From NCBI GenBank assembly GCA_014898415.1, contig RCTD01000002.1, positions 1,116,001-1,180,000 of the forward strand: a stretch of 64,000 nt of DNA. The letters are read 5' to 3'. How positions within the stretch are numbered: the first letter of the stretch is position 1; each line of letters starts with the position of its first letter. Made by a program: the position numbers and the translations under genes. The notes below the pieces were generated by a model. The model searched no databases, was not told the origin of the DNA, and saw only the letters and a program-made list of their open reading frames with translations. Below are positions 22,910 through 34,845 of the stretch, in pieces. Source of the stretch: Stromatinia cepivora (lineage: Eukaryota > Ascomycota > Leotiomycetes > Helotiales > Sclerotiniaceae).

Positions 22910-25084
22910 TGGAACAAACAAAATTCAACCACCGTCATCCGGGCCAACTCAAATTTGATGAGTTTCTCACCGAAGACGCGCTCAAACTGATGCAATGCGC
23001 AAGCAACAATATATCTCCAAATTTCTTTCTCACTCCGGGAATAGAAAAAGGACAACCGCATTGGGATTCGCTTAACAATGTGGTAAATGATCAGGTAAGA
23101 AACCCCGCAATAGCTTCAATCCACAAATGTGGATATTTAGGCCCGCAAGTCCCTAGGTTTTGAACTTCTATAGGCTTTTGGTGTGGATCTCAATCTTACA
23201 GATGATTCTTTCTTGAGGATCTTCGACGATGTCATACAAATTCCGAATATTCTCGCGAATGAGAAACAGCAGAATCAACTCTATGGAAGTTCAAGCGTTG
23301 CGACGAAGAATCTTACGGCAGATGCTTGTACCGAATTTCCAATGATACTGGATTTGAATCAGAACAATTTGATCACAAATGTTCCCGAGAATACAATTTC
23401 GATCGATACTCCCCATTCGTCTGCTGTCCAACTCAACAATGATCCCAAAGTACCATCAAAAGATACTCCATTCACTATGGAAAACCCCGCCAATTCACCA
23501 GCTATGAGAATGAAACCTCAGCAGTCCCCCGAACAAGAAAAAACCAGCTCTCCCCCCTATCTAAAAGAAAAATCTTCTCCTCTCCCCACCACCAGCGCAC
23601 CTCTCCGCCCCAAAAAGAAACGTCGTCCACGCGCCAAAAAAATCCTCACCCAGGCGGAAACCCTCATGGTGCGAGAAAAATATCTTGAGAAAAACCGACG
23701 CGCAGCGCGAAAATGTCGTCTTAAGAAAAAAGCAGAGATGGCTGCTGATCAAGCGAAATACGATCATTATGTTGCGGAACTACGTGCTACGAGGAAACAG
23801 TTGGAGGATAGTCGGAGGGAATTATTGGATTTAATTGCGGTTTGTAAGGGTATGGTGGGGGAAGGATGTGGTGATGGAGTTATTAAGCGGTTTGTGGCGA
23901 ATTGGGAGAGGAGGGAGGAGGCTTGTAGGGGAATGTTGGAGAGTGGGGATATGGGGGTTGAGGCGTGGAAATTGGTTGAGAAGTGTAGGAGTGCGAGGTT
24001 GGGGGAGGGGGTTTTGGGGGATGTAGGAATGGATGGAGGAGGTCAGGGATCGCCGTCTTTGCAGGACGCGGATGCGTTGGGCTTGAAGACGTCGATGGAG
24101 GATTGTGCGCTGGCGAATGAGGTGGTGATGGGACGGGGAAATACTGATGCGGTGAATGCGTCTACTACGGGGAGTCCTTGCTATAATTCTTCGGGTTTGA
24201 CGGATTGTGATGAGGCGGCTCCATGTCGTTTTTGTCAATATTCACCTCTGACGCAGCAAACACGATTGCCTGAAAATCTAAGGCAACATCCAGGACAGCA
24301 ACTCCAAAGCTTAAATTGGCACTGTTTTGTATCCTCCTTCCAAGAGCCCTCTGTATCGACTCCCACCTCAGCTCTTACAAATTCCAACCACAGCTCAGCA
24401 TCTTTCCAGTCTCCAAACTTCGCAGCTCAAGCGACTCAATCCATGCAATCTCCCCTAACCTTCTCGCCCACATCACCATTCCAAAGCCACCAAGGACCCT
24501 CCATCCCCACCTCCCTAACCGTGTCAACCTCCGAAACAAACTCGCCAATCTCCCAATCTTCTCCCATCTCACTAAACAAACCAAGCCCACGAATTTTCCA
24601 AAGAAGAAGTAGTTCCATCAAAATAGCCCCACGATTACGCCACGAAAGTCTCGATAGCGGTTATGGATCTATCTGCTCTACTTCTACCAATCATTCGCAT
24701 TCCAATTCCCTATCGAACAATTCCGCGTCCCCTTCCCAAACCTCCTCAAATACTAATTCAAATTGCTGGTCTCCTTCCCCTCATCTAGGATGCGCATCAG
24801 ATATACATCCCACAACTACGACAAGCGATCAATGCATGAATTTTGCGCCGGAGAATGCGGAAAGGAATACTATTCATCTTCCCACCATTCGCAATGCCAG
24901 TTCAAATACAAATTCAAATCAGAACTACGAAGAAGCACTTTCCATTTCATCATCACCGCTCGGCGCCCTCGTTCCAGACTCTGAATTTGGATATAAGAAA
25001 ATTGCAGGTGCGACTATGGATATGAAAACAGAGCAATCTAATCATTCAACAGCCGATGATTCATCTGTCATTATAGTTTCCTGA
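22909..25084 (+). CDS. bZIP transcription factor
   Basis: Two exons, 22909-23094 and 23174-25084, with a 79 bp intron; about 698 residues. The bZIP lies at about residues 225-290: the basic region KNRRAARKCRLKKK carries the N-x-A-A-x-x-C-R signature of ATF/CREB-like factors, and the zipper follows with spaced hydrophobics (YVAELRATRKQLEDSRREL). Exon 1 is conserved-looking (FDEFLTEDALKLMQCA) and may be an activation or interaction segment. The C-terminal 400 residues are low-complexity Ser/Asn/Thr/Pro and disordered, with one short ordered block, RHESLDSGYGSICS, that could be a phospho-regulated motif. It is expected to bind DNA as a dimer in the nucleus; target and pathway are not readable. 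Two uORFs precede it. The 3' end converges on the F-box gene. Confidence 0.88.
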
Positions 25085-25714
25085 ATTCTGAGGCTTTTTT
25101 TTTTTTTGAGATTGAGATTTTCAGACATGCAGACGTGCATTTGTAATCAGGATGCGGTTCTCGGTTTCAGGTACCAGGGCATCGGGAATTGGAATATCGA
25201 ATGTTCGATGTGGTCAAATCAAAATTCAAACGGGGGAGGAGAATCAATTTTAAGCGAGGAGCTAGTGAGCTACTAGTGAGTTACTAGTGTATCACTAGTT
25301 GGTCCAATTAGTGATGTAGTCTAATCTAGCGTCGAATCTCAATATGGAAATTTTTAACATCTTGTTCATTTGATTGTATACTATGTAGATGAGAATTCTC
25401 TGATTGATATTATGTTTTTGATTTATTTATCCGCCACCCCTTTCGCTCTCGGCTGAGATGGGATTAGACGAGAGAAAATATCCATCCACCTAGCTATTTC
25501 CCTCCGCATATTCTTCCACGCGGCCTGAAGCAGATATATCTCGAATTGGGACCTGGCAAGTCAAACACCTCATCATCAAAGAGGTAATAAATTCTCCAAG
25601 TAGTGAGTTTGGACACTTCATAATAGGTACCGGAACAAAAAACACAGATTATGAAGCGGGCGATTATTGAAACATCATATTTTATTGATTCTGCAACTTT
25701 AGTATTATCTCATT

Positions 25715-25945
25715 CCTCGTATCTTGTGTACCTCAACGAAGAAGATATCCACAACCATATTGTCCAGTTCCCATCATCTTAGCTTATCCTTCATACTTAG
25801 AGAATCCTCGAAATGGAGTCCACAGCCATACTGCTCAGCCCTCGCAGTATCCTAACTTAATCTTCGTATCTAGAGGAGAAGCGAAGAAGATATCCATAGC
25901 CATAATTTCCCAATCTACCATCGTAAAGTCCGACCCCAACCAAAG
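25715..25945 (+). repeat. Three degenerate tandem copies of a ~73 bp unit
   Basis: Three consecutive units share the order TTCGTATCT-like, then CGAAGAAGATATCCAnAGCC, then CATA...CCC. The CGAA anchor occurs at 25737, 25809 and 25882, a spacing of 72 and 73 bp. Copies 1 and 3 are closest; copy 2 is more diverged. It lies between the convergent bZIP and F-box genes. Confidence 0.65.
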
Positions 25946-26136
25946 AAATATCTCCTCTTTCCTATTAAAATATATCCTAGACATTAAAGTGAACTAATAA
26001 CTACAAAAATGAAAAGGGATCAGAAGAAGTAACAGAAGAGAAATCAGGTATCATAGAATGACAAAAGCTGTTGCCCCAATAACCCCAAAGACAGCCGTCC
26101 TCTTCCAACACAGAAGAACTGTACACAAATCCGGTA

Positions 26137-27822
26137 TTATTGGGTAGTCTCCGTCGGTGAATTGAAAGGAGCTGAATCTTCCCCTTCAAGGCTGATTGGA
26201 TCTGCGTCCACCAAGGCAGCCAATGCATCCCTCTCCTCCTCGGTCCATGTATCTTTGTTGGCTAGAAAAAAAGCCTTTGCCCGCTCAAACGCGCTTGCCT
26301 GAACTGTAATGTCTTGTACTTCTACCACGACGTCATCCTCTAGATCCGATGCATATTCCTCTGTATCAGATTGGGGGGCATCAAGTTCAACGCCATTCTC
26401 AACGGCCATGTCATCGAATCCCGGTTGCTCCCAGTCCAAGTAACCCTTGAACACAGATGGTTTGTGTGGTTCTTTTCGTAATAACCTAATGCTTCCATTC
26501 TTCATCAGAACATTATACCAGAAGAAGCCACGAGTGACCCCGTATCCCCTCAAGTCGATGTTTCTAAGGTCTTCATCTGGATGTGGCAAAGGAAATAATG
26601 AACCTTCAGTATGTGTAATGAAATTCTTAAGCTGTGACATCAAACCGGATGGTACGTATAATTCATCTCCCTCCGCGAAATCTTGTGCAAGCCAAGTTCC
26701 CGAAAGTGACGTGCGGAGCTGTCCATACAATTCAATATTCTCAAGGCGCATTGATTGGCCAAAGAAATAAAACATTCGGATCCATTGATTGCATTTATAA
26801 TAATCCTCAGTATCAAATTCTTTCTCGGTGATTTCAAGTTTCATGTTTCGGAGTGAGAGCGAGCGTAAAGAATGTGCGTTTCCGAGTAAAAAGTGTTTGA
26901 AATAGCGCTCATTTAAGTTAAATCCGTCAAGTTTGAGAGAAACCAGTGAATCAAATTTCATACTTGGATTGACCAATTCAGAGAAATCTCTCTCACCCAG
27001 ATCAACCAGATCTTTCAGTTCAAGTGACCTGAGATTTGGCATGCACCGTAGGAAAGTGGGAAGTCGGCGGCCGAAGTGGGTATCAACCCTAAGAGTCAAA
27101 TTTTGTAAACGTGCAAGTGCTTCCATCTCCTCGGTAGAGTGCTCTTCGAGACTTTCGCCTTCGTATGGGAACGTGTTAGCTGCTATGATCGATCTTAAAC
27201 CGGATACTTTACGAAGTGAAGATGTCAAGAACTTCCAAAACGGATCAAATATTCTTCGGTTCGTGACGAGGCGATTCTTCAATACATCTTGTGGATCTTG
27301 GCAGAGAGGTTGAAATTCGATAGTGTTGAGGTTCAGCAGTTTTGTCAAAGCTTCCTCTAATTCAGATTGATGAGAGAAGTGGTTTTCAAGACATTCTGGA
27401 TCCCAGCTTATTGGCCAAGTGCCCATCCATTTAGCGTTATATCTGAGCTTCAAAACGTGGTGTTGAAGTTTGGTACTGTGTGCGACATTCAAGATACGTT
27501 TAAATGATGATGCCGTAAAGCTAAATTCCATGGTCCTGTACATGCGAACTGCTGCGGCATGGCTGAAGCCGATTGAGACAAGTCTGAGGCTGGGTAGCTC
27601 GTCCGAGTCGACGTAGAAGCAAATATTGCGGAGGATTTCTTGTGGCAAGTCCACCTCTTTTAGGTTTCCTGCGGGTTTTGGGTGGAGAATCTGGGGTTTA
27701 ATAACATCATAGGATGCAAGCAAGCCTGATTGAGATGTCTTCTTATCCCTCATGGCGTTATATATGGCAAAATGACGAAGGGTGATGTTCGAAAATGTTG
27801 GTCGTTGCCTATCATCCGTCAT
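26137..27822 (-). CDS. F-box protein with degenerate leucine-rich repeats
   Basis: A 561-residue frame on the minus strand. The F-box core is near residues 55-100: VDLPQEILRNICFYVDSDEL then SLRLVSIGFSHAA, the usual fungal form of LPxEIL...L..LRLVSK. Downstream, leucine-rich segments (MPNLRSLELKDLVDLGE, FDSLVSLKLDGFN, AHSLRSLSLRNMKLE) look like loose LRRs, and the last 80 residues are acidic. Such proteins act as substrate receptors of SCF ubiquitin ligases through Skp1; the substrate is unknown. I use the first in-frame ATG at 27822. The upstream open frame at 27914-28150 ends on a good donor, but I could not join it in phase, so a 5' non-coding exon or a different start is possible. Confidence 0.75.
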   Translation of the reverse strand: MTDDRQRPTFSNITLRHFAIYNAMRDKKTSQSGLLASYDVIKPQILHPKPAGNLKEVDLPQEILRNICFYVDSDELPSLRLVSIGFSHAAAVRMYRTMEFSFTASSFKRILNVAHSTKLQHHVLKLRYNAKWMGTWPISWDPECLENHFSHQSELEEALTKLLNLNTIEFQPLCQDPQDVLKNRLVTNRRIFDPFWKFLTSSLRKVSGLRSIIAANTFPYEGESLEEHSTEEMEALARLQNLTLRVDTHFGRRLPTFLRCMPNLRSLELKDLVDLGERDFSELVNPSMKFDSLVSLKLDGFNLNERYFKHFLLGNAHSLRSLSLRNMKLEITEKEFDTEDYYKCNQWIRMFYFFGQSMRLENIELYGQLRTSLSGTWLAQDFAEGDELYVPSGLMSQLKNFITHTEGSLFPLPHPDEDLRNIDLRGYGVTRGFFWYNVLMKNGSIRLLRKEPHKPSVFKGYLDWEQPGFDDMAVENGVELDAPQSDTEEYASDLEDDVVVEVQDITVQASAFERAKAFFLANKDTWTEEERDALAALVDADPISLEGEDSAPFNSPTETTQ

Positions 27823-28769
27823 GTCTTCGATCTGAGCTTTGGTGCGCTGCCATAATCACATGTAAGCTCTTCTGCTGAAATCCAAGACTATTATCATAGA
27901 GTGAGAAGGCGTATCAGACGTACTTAATAGGGGCCAAATATGCCAATGGATCCACAAGTTTTTGGTTTGCGAATAAGGCCAAGATTACTTGGTAGGTTCG
28001 TTCCTTTGCGCTGCTGCTGCTGCTGGTGTTTGCTGCGGCGGCTTGACGCTTGAGGTTGTTCAGATCGTATACTGTAGGGTGGTATGCACAATAAGAGTCG
28101 GTGTTACTATGATAAGATATGTCCCAATGATTACGAAGAAACATATGCACCGTGAAATGCTCTGCTTCTCGATGTTGACGTTGATCTTGAGGTGGTGGTT
28201 GTTGGTAATTGAAGATGTGGAAGGTTGTGGAGTAAGATGGTGGGGGGATGTGTCAGCCTTAAAGCACGCTAAAATAATGACGCGCTTCAGTGAATAAAGT
28301 CCCGAAGAAAAATCAAAACGGAAATTAAATGCCGAGGCAGCACTGAAATAGTGGGCAGATATAGTGAATTTTCACCTTTTTATCAGGCTACAGCTCTTTG
28401 TCTTTACTCTTTGCAATTCAGCATACACACAGTAAATTCTATTGAGGGAGGTTCAGAAGACTCCCCATTTGACACTGATTGTTTCATGGAAAACACCATA
28501 TTCTTGCCTCCTGAAGTGTGAAATCTGATACATCCTATAGTTGCGAGAATGGAGATGTCGTCGTAAAGAACATACCTAGGCTTGATAAGCCTAGCATCCA
28601 CGGTTCAAGGAAAGAGTGCTCTGGAAAGGACCAGTATCTCTTACATAATGCAATGTACCGGTGTCTGCCAGGACTAACAGTTCCGAAAGCCTTATCAGAA
28701 CAACCTGAACCAATATTGTAGCATATCGTTTTGTTCTAGAAAACGCCTCGCTCACACTTCCCAAACTCC
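27823..28769. other. Spacer with a possible 5' exon of the F-box gene
   Basis: Contains a minus-strand open frame, 28150-27914, that reads fairly protein-like (ERTYQVILALFANQKLVDPL) and ends at AA|GTACGT, a strong donor. No acceptor before the F-box ATG keeps the frame without a stop. A 7 bp hairpin TAGGCTT-GAT-AAGCCTA lies near 28572. No other gene seen. Confidence 0.45.
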
Positions 28770-31274
28770 TCACAACCCCAACTCTTCAACCAACTCCCCA
28801 ACCAACCCTTTCAAATTCCCCCGATCATCCTCCCCTTCCACACCACCTGCACCGCCGCTCAACTGCCACCCCAGCTCAAAAGTACCCAATCTCTCTCTCA
28901 GCTCCGTCGTGTTAAACTCTTCAAACTGCACTTCACCAATATACTCCAAAAACATCTGCCATCTCGGCAGATAATACCCACCTACAAGACCTCCCCAACT
29001 CTTAGATGCATAATCATCAATCTGTCCTGTGGGTCCCCAGATCGTAATCTGGTTGATCGCGTTGTAGGCGAAGAATTGTTGGGTTTGTGTGAGATTTGAT
29101 GTTAATATCGATGGAGAGGAACTGTAGAGTAATGGAGACTTATTAAGTGAGGGGAATGAGGAATTTGCAGAGGCTGAGAGTGGTGCAGAAGAAATTGCAG
29201 CATTTACCCAAGTGTCTAATCTGAAATGAGGCGACGTAGATAGTATATCATCCAAGCTCTTCAATATCCCAATTAGAATATCACCATCACCGGAGATATC
29301 AACACCTTCCTTGTACTTTTCTATCAATTCCACATACGCCAGCTTAAACTTCTCCGCAAGAACCTGTCTTGTAACATCCACCATATCGTATTTCCATCCC
29401 TCATCTTCCCATAATTCCGAGGTAAAGATTGATGCATTATACAGCAATTTCCAGGCTCTGAATAGGTCATCTGGATTATAAAGATCGATAGTTGAAGACT
29501 GTCCCAATCTTCCATGGTTTTCCGTGATATTAGGTTGCATTTCGTGCAAGGATTTCGGTAAACTGTCGGAGAGAGTTAAGTTCGTGTTGTTATAGGCTGT
29601 TGTTCGGAGGATATCCCAAGCTTCGTATATTTCTCCCGGTAATTGCTTCTTCTTACCTGCAACGTGATATCGTTTTTCCACCCAAGACTTAAAGTAATCC
29701 TCAGTATCAATAGGATCGTTATTCCAAGCCTGATCCAAAAGCAATTCATACATTAACCCATTGCCCTCTTGTCCCTCCATTGTATTCCCCATTCCCACCA
29801 TCTTCTCTGATTCCCGAAATGCTTCAATCGACGAATTCGTAACATTGTGAATCTGGCCGTATAAACCTAAAGTACCACCATAATCATGCACTTGACACCA
29901 AATCCATGGTTTACCATAATATTGATGCGTCCTTCCCCACTGCGGAAAAGATTCCGAAAAGAGGTCTAGGATTAACATGCTCTCATTTTTTGGGACACCA
30001 CCGATATAAGCTTCGATTCTATCTTGTGTCCAGAATGACGAAAGGGCGTAGAAAAGCCAACCTTGTAACATCCAAACGGCATTTGGGTCGAAGGATTGGA
30101 GAGATTCGTAAGTTCCACGTGATACGTTTCCCAGATATGAGAGATCTCCGGATGCGGGATTGTTTTCGTTGTATTGATCTAGTGTGTAGATATGCGTAAC
30201 ATTACCATAATATTCGGATTGAAAACCGAGAAATGTATGTTGAAGAGTGGTGAAAAGAGGATCAGTAGGGTAGAGAAATGTATCATTTGAGTATTCGGCT
30301 GGGAAAATATCGCCCCAATCACTTCCGTTAATGATATTTGCATAAGGTGCTACCCGTCTCAATGCCCTTGGCACGAAACCAGTGAAAGCGGGTAAAACAG
30401 GTGTAATACCTAATTCTACCATTCGTTGTACAATTTTCTTTTGAAGAAGGTGCTGTTCTTCGATCCAAGAGAGTGGAAGGGTTCCACCCCAAGATCCTTG
30501 GATATTACCGAATCGATTCCAGGCTTGAAAGGCCGGACCAGAGAAGAACGAAAGAATTTCAGTGGTAGTGAGGCCGAGAGTGAGGAGGGTGGAAAGTAAT
30601 GTTTTTTCGTACCCTACCCAGGCGAGAGAGAGGTTTATGCCGTGAAGGGACATCCAGTCTAGTTGGAGTTCCCAATCATCCCAGGTCCAAAAGGCGGCTG
30701 TATAAGAGAATGTAACTACGAAGTGTTCATTAGCATTTGTTTTGTCCAGGACATTGAGTGAAATGCGATAGTTAATGGAAGGCGCTTGAGTAGAGACAAT
30801 TTCGCCTACCGGTGTTGAAATGATATCGCCATGGTACAATACTTGATCCTTTCAATGTCGAATTTAAAGGTGGGAATTCTTTAGGAGCAAGATCGAGTTG
30901 CGAACCAATGTACCACCAGATATCCACGTGCAGAATATCTGTGAAGTATTTACGTAACCTATCTTCGTAAGTCGAAAATTCGGTCAAAAGGTCGGTCGAG
31001 AGACGTACCCAGTAGCAAGAGCACTTAATGAATTTCCTTCAACCAAAATCATTCCTGTGCTTGTTTGAGATACAGCATATTCATCGTTTGTTACCCCCGG
31101 CGTGTGATGACTTCGTATTTTGAACTCGAAGTCATTGACATGAGCGGGTAGTCTCCGTTTCAAGAGTACAACTAACCCTTGAGTCGATTGTGCTGCCTCT
31201 GCCTGTACAATAACATTGAATATTATAGCGGGAATGAGCAGTAATAAAAGCCATTGGCGTTGAACAGGATGCAT
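28770..31274 (-). CDS. Alpha-N-acetylglucosaminidase (GH89, NAGLU)
   Basis: Three exons on the minus strand: 31274-31009, 30958-30810 and 30715-28770, with introns of 50 and 94 bp; about 786 residues, near the 743 of human NAGLU. A signal peptide is visible (basic start, then WLLLLLIPAIIFNVIVQAEA), so the protein is secreted or vacuolar. Both joins restore family sequence: LATG|LRKYFTDIL and VPWRYHFNT|VTFSYTAAFW. The catalytic-domain block WDDWELQLDWMSLHGINLSL matches the family's hallmark region. The enzyme family hydrolyses terminal alpha-linked N-acetylglucosamine; in animals that is heparan sulphate, while the fungal substrate is unknown. The C-terminal block ending SWGGLVGGYYLPRWQMF is also family-typical. 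No truncation seen. Confidence 0.92.
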
Positions 31275-33191
31275 ATTTGTCGAAAGAATGAATGAAAAGA
31301 CCTACCAGCGCCACGGTCTCTGACTACGTATTAAATACCATAATGAAGGTAAGCATAAACGATTGTGGACATGTAAGATTTTAGGTTGATGCGGAGTAAC
31401 TTTACGATATTCGTGAAGGAGGGATGGAGGCGTCGTAGCGCATATATGTGAATGCGGGAAAGGTGGGGCAAGCTAGGACTCGAAGAAAGATTTAACTCGA
31501 AAAAAAAATATTGCATCGTAATAGCATAAATGCACATCTCTTAGACTACAGACTACGAGGATCGTTTGGAGACTAAGACCATATGTTTAGTGGTAAATTA
31601 TTAGAGCTCATACTACATGCCATAAGCGAAAAGAAAGGAGAGTCCAGGGACCAGTACCTATTTGTTACAACAATCATAAATGAGCTGCTGTCTTCATCCA
31701 CTCATGTTTGGGTTTTCTATAATTTGCATATCATTGATTGGTTACAGTACGTCTTAGCTGGCCGCTGATCCAACAGGGGTTGCGGTGCGATAGCCTCCGA
31801 TGCATGCATCGAACTAGAGAAATGGTATCACGCTTCCCCTAAGCTTACGCTTCAGGAAAAGAGGAGTTTCCTACTCAAGCCTTCTCCAAAGCCCCAACTA
31901 TTTTCCATAACGTCCCACTGCAGCTTTGGTGTGTTGTTCCATTTCAAAAAAGTGCGTGAAGAATGCGTCCTGCACTTGCCAACTATAGATCTTTCTTCTA
32001 TCGAAAATCTATCAGTCTTCGTCAACTTAGCTTTTGCAAGCCTGCTGAGATGTTGCAGTCAACGCACGATCGAGACCAAGATTAACAACGCGGATCTTTC
32101 CGGATTCAAGCATACGAATTCTCAGGTCTGCACCAAACTCTTTGCACTTTGCAAAATGCCCTTCGAATTGACCTCTTGTAAAAATCGAGATTATATCAAA
32201 AACAGACTTCTTGTCGTAACATTATATCAAATCTATCTCTAAGCCCGGCCAAGTGCGACAAGAAATTCCTGAACTTGTAGGCGAACTGTCGCCGAAGAAG
32301 GGTTTTTAAGTTTGTTGGACTTGATACTGAAAACGCCCTTCGCAAGTTGGGCCCTTGAAATCTTTGCATCGAGACTGCATAGACTAAGATGATCCATGTT
32401 TCCGCACATTGTGGATGCTAGACATACCGAAATATTTGTGCTATTACGCGACCACCGTCCCATCAGGACGCCGAGGAGACACCTTCTTTCTGCGTGAGAT
32501 ACCCCGGCAGGATATTCCGCAAAGTAATACTACAAACAATACTGAAGACTGAGAAAGCCAGACCAGTTTAAATTCCGAGCAGGTCCAAGCAAGTCCAAGC
32601 AGGTCAAATTCGTCATATATTTATTGGTGAAATATACTTAATTGCAGCACAAGAAATTCAATGTAGAATGTACTTAGACCAATGATGCTTTAATTTTCGC
32701 GGTTGATTGTGGTTGGTGGCGGGGAAATCTCAAAGGTTACATAAGCATCGGCTGCTCTATCTTCCTGCCATCACACTTCTCCGTTTGCATGAACAGAATT
32801 TTGATATCAACATTGAATAATTACCATAATAGCACTTATACATGGGTTTCTCTGTAAATTCCATACCATTATATATTGATTGCGATCAATCTCATTATTT
32901 CGGGGTAAACCATCCCCTAGTTTCCAACGCCTCGAAGCCCGTAGCACAGCCGGAGTAACCCATATATTCATAATTCATACTGACTTATATCGAGTTCTCT
33001 CGATGCAAATCATTGCCAGCATCAACTGCCAATGCTATCGCATATGGCACACATCCAACAATTGAACGAAATCCTCCTCTTGATGGCAAGACTTTTGTAA
33101 AGATGCCGCTAGTCCAAATCTCCATACCTCCCCATTTCTTCAACAACATAAGGGAACTTCATCAATCATCACTTTCTCGACTTCTGGCCCA
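31275..33191. other. Intergenic spacer, NAGLU promoter side
   Basis: About 1.9 kb. The first few hundred bases should hold the NAGLU promoter. Frames around 31931-32463 on both strands are short and show no recognisable domain; they could be gene debris. Nothing else supported. Confidence 0.5.
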
Positions 33192-33983
33192 TTACACTGG
33201 TAGCTTCTCATTTGTATGCACCACGAGAGACCCTGGGCAGTTCTCGCACTTGCACTCTGGAGCAGCATCTACCTTCGATTGTTTGTTTGGTTCACTTGTC
33301 GCACGATGAAATTCCAGAAGAACAACCAAATCAATCATAAGATGTTGTAAACGACGTAGTCTAAAAGTCGCAACAGGATCCTGTCGCCGGCGTGCCTCTA
33401 CAAGTAGATTGACACCTCTCTCGATAGGTAGGAACCACTTTTTGAATTCGGGTTCACCGTGGTATTTCTTTGAGAATGCTGCGAATCCCATGCAGTAAAG
33501 TTGACCTTCTTCTTCTTTAGTCATTATTTCGCCGATGGCCATCTGCTGTCCACGCCAGAGCATGAATGAATCCTCGCCCAGATATTTGTCCAGGCTAAAC
33601 TGGTCCGTAACGGCGTCCAGGATCTTATTGAGTTGCTGGTTTTTTTTCTCCGTCGAAAACTGCATGAATTGTGCTTGTCGGCGAAGAATATATGTCCACG
33701 AAAGATATTGCCCAATCAAAAAGGCGGTGTAAACATATATGTTTTCCTTCTTCTCTTCATCCTCAATATAGTCAAGCAACCTATTAACAAGACCCCAGAT
33801 TCGAGATTGGAGATCGTATGCCGCGAGTGTCAGAGGGTCTCGATATTTGTGAATTAGAGCCTTAGTGGCTTTGCGCTGTTTGGCCTGGTCCAAGTAGTAT
33901 GAGATCCATCCCGTGAAGCCTGCTGCTGCGAGTGAGCCAAGCAGAGAAACAACGGCGATGATGATTGAGACAATGTCGACCAT
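33192..33983 (-). CDS. Membrane-anchored protein of unknown function, next to HET gene
   Basis: A 263-residue frame. I take the ATG at 33983 (MVDIVSIIIAVVSLLGSLAA) because the eight codons before it begin with a non-ATG codon. Residues 1-30 form one strongly hydrophobic segment followed by basic residues, so a single N-terminal membrane anchor with a cytosolic body is expected. The pattern of an N-terminal anchor, then KYRDPLTLAAYDLQSRI and a helical body, recurs in a fungal family I know only as hypothetical. A Cys pair pattern (CKCENC) near the C-terminus is odd and could bind metal. It is on the same strand as the HET-domain gene, 860 bp downstream of its stop, so functional linkage is possible but unproven. 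Confidence 0.72.
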   Translation of the reverse strand: MVDIVSIIIAVVSLLGSLAAAGFTGWISYYLDQAKQRKATKALIHKYRDPLTLAAYDLQSRIWGLVNRLLDYIEDEEKKENIYVYTAFLIGQYLSWTYILRRQAQFMQFSTEKKNQQLNKILDAVTDQFSLDKYLGEDSFMLWRGQQMAIGEIMTKEEEGQLYCMGFAAFSKKYHGEPEFKKWFLPIERGVNLLVEARRRQDPVATFRLRRLQHLMIDLVVLLEFHRATSEPNKQSKVDAAPECKCENCPGSLVVHTNEKLPV

Positions 33984-34845
33984 GATAACTGAATATTTTG
34001 ATACCAATTATCTCACAGCTTTGTACGTCAGCCTTATAGCTCTCCGGGGTAGTTCCCTTTTTACACTTGGAAATGTGTGCTCGTTAAGTCCAAAACTAAG
34101 ATGGTTTGCTGAGTGTTTTTTTTTGGAATGAGGAGTCGAGCTTCGAGCCACGACTAATTTCTGTGAACGGTCCAGATATTTAGAAGTGTCTGGGAGTTTT
34201 GGTCCTTACGTGCGAAGCTGGCGCTTATGATGAGCTTGGTGCCATGGGTATGGCTTCCAACGAACAGGCATCGACCCAGGATAAGGGCAGTTCAGGGCGG
34301 CAATGCAAATTTACCAGCTTCGGATATAGATCGACATTCATACTCGCTGTTCTAATTTGCGAGCCTCTTAATATGTGGCATCTTACGCTTGGGCGCAAAA
34401 GACAGAAACAGAACCTCAGCCGCGACCCCACAAACACATCATTGTACGTAAATGGACTGTAGGGGTTCCTTTTGGCAATTCGTGTCCTACTATGATATGT
34501 GCAACGTCTTTTTCAGGCTAAATGTTACCTGCGTCCGTAGGAACTATCGTGATCGCAACCACCTACCATAACAGCTAACTCAAATGTTCATGCTCACATC
34601 GCACCAATAGATATGATGATGTACACTAATATCAGAAAGCCATTTGCGGGAATGAGTTAGAGCGCCGGGCCGAGCCGGTGGGTCTTATTCACGGTGCAGG
34701 GGAATGCTATTGGTCAAGGTACGAATCCACTGTAAGATCTTACGGAGTACAATAGCCACTATGGCTGACTGTCGGAAATTCTTGCAGTTCTAGTCAAATT
34801 CAAAGCAGCCTCAAACTAATTTGGATCTGTACCAAAAACTACCTA
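33984..34845. other. Spacer between membrane protein and HET gene
   Basis: About 860 bp; contains the promoter of the membrane-protein gene and the 3' UTR of the HET gene. Short frames on both strands show no domain. Confidence 0.55.

Noticed and set aside
23561..24621. Several minus-strand and alternate plus frames inside the bZIP gene
   Set aside because: Shadows of the real frame in Ser/Thr/Pro-rich coding sequence.
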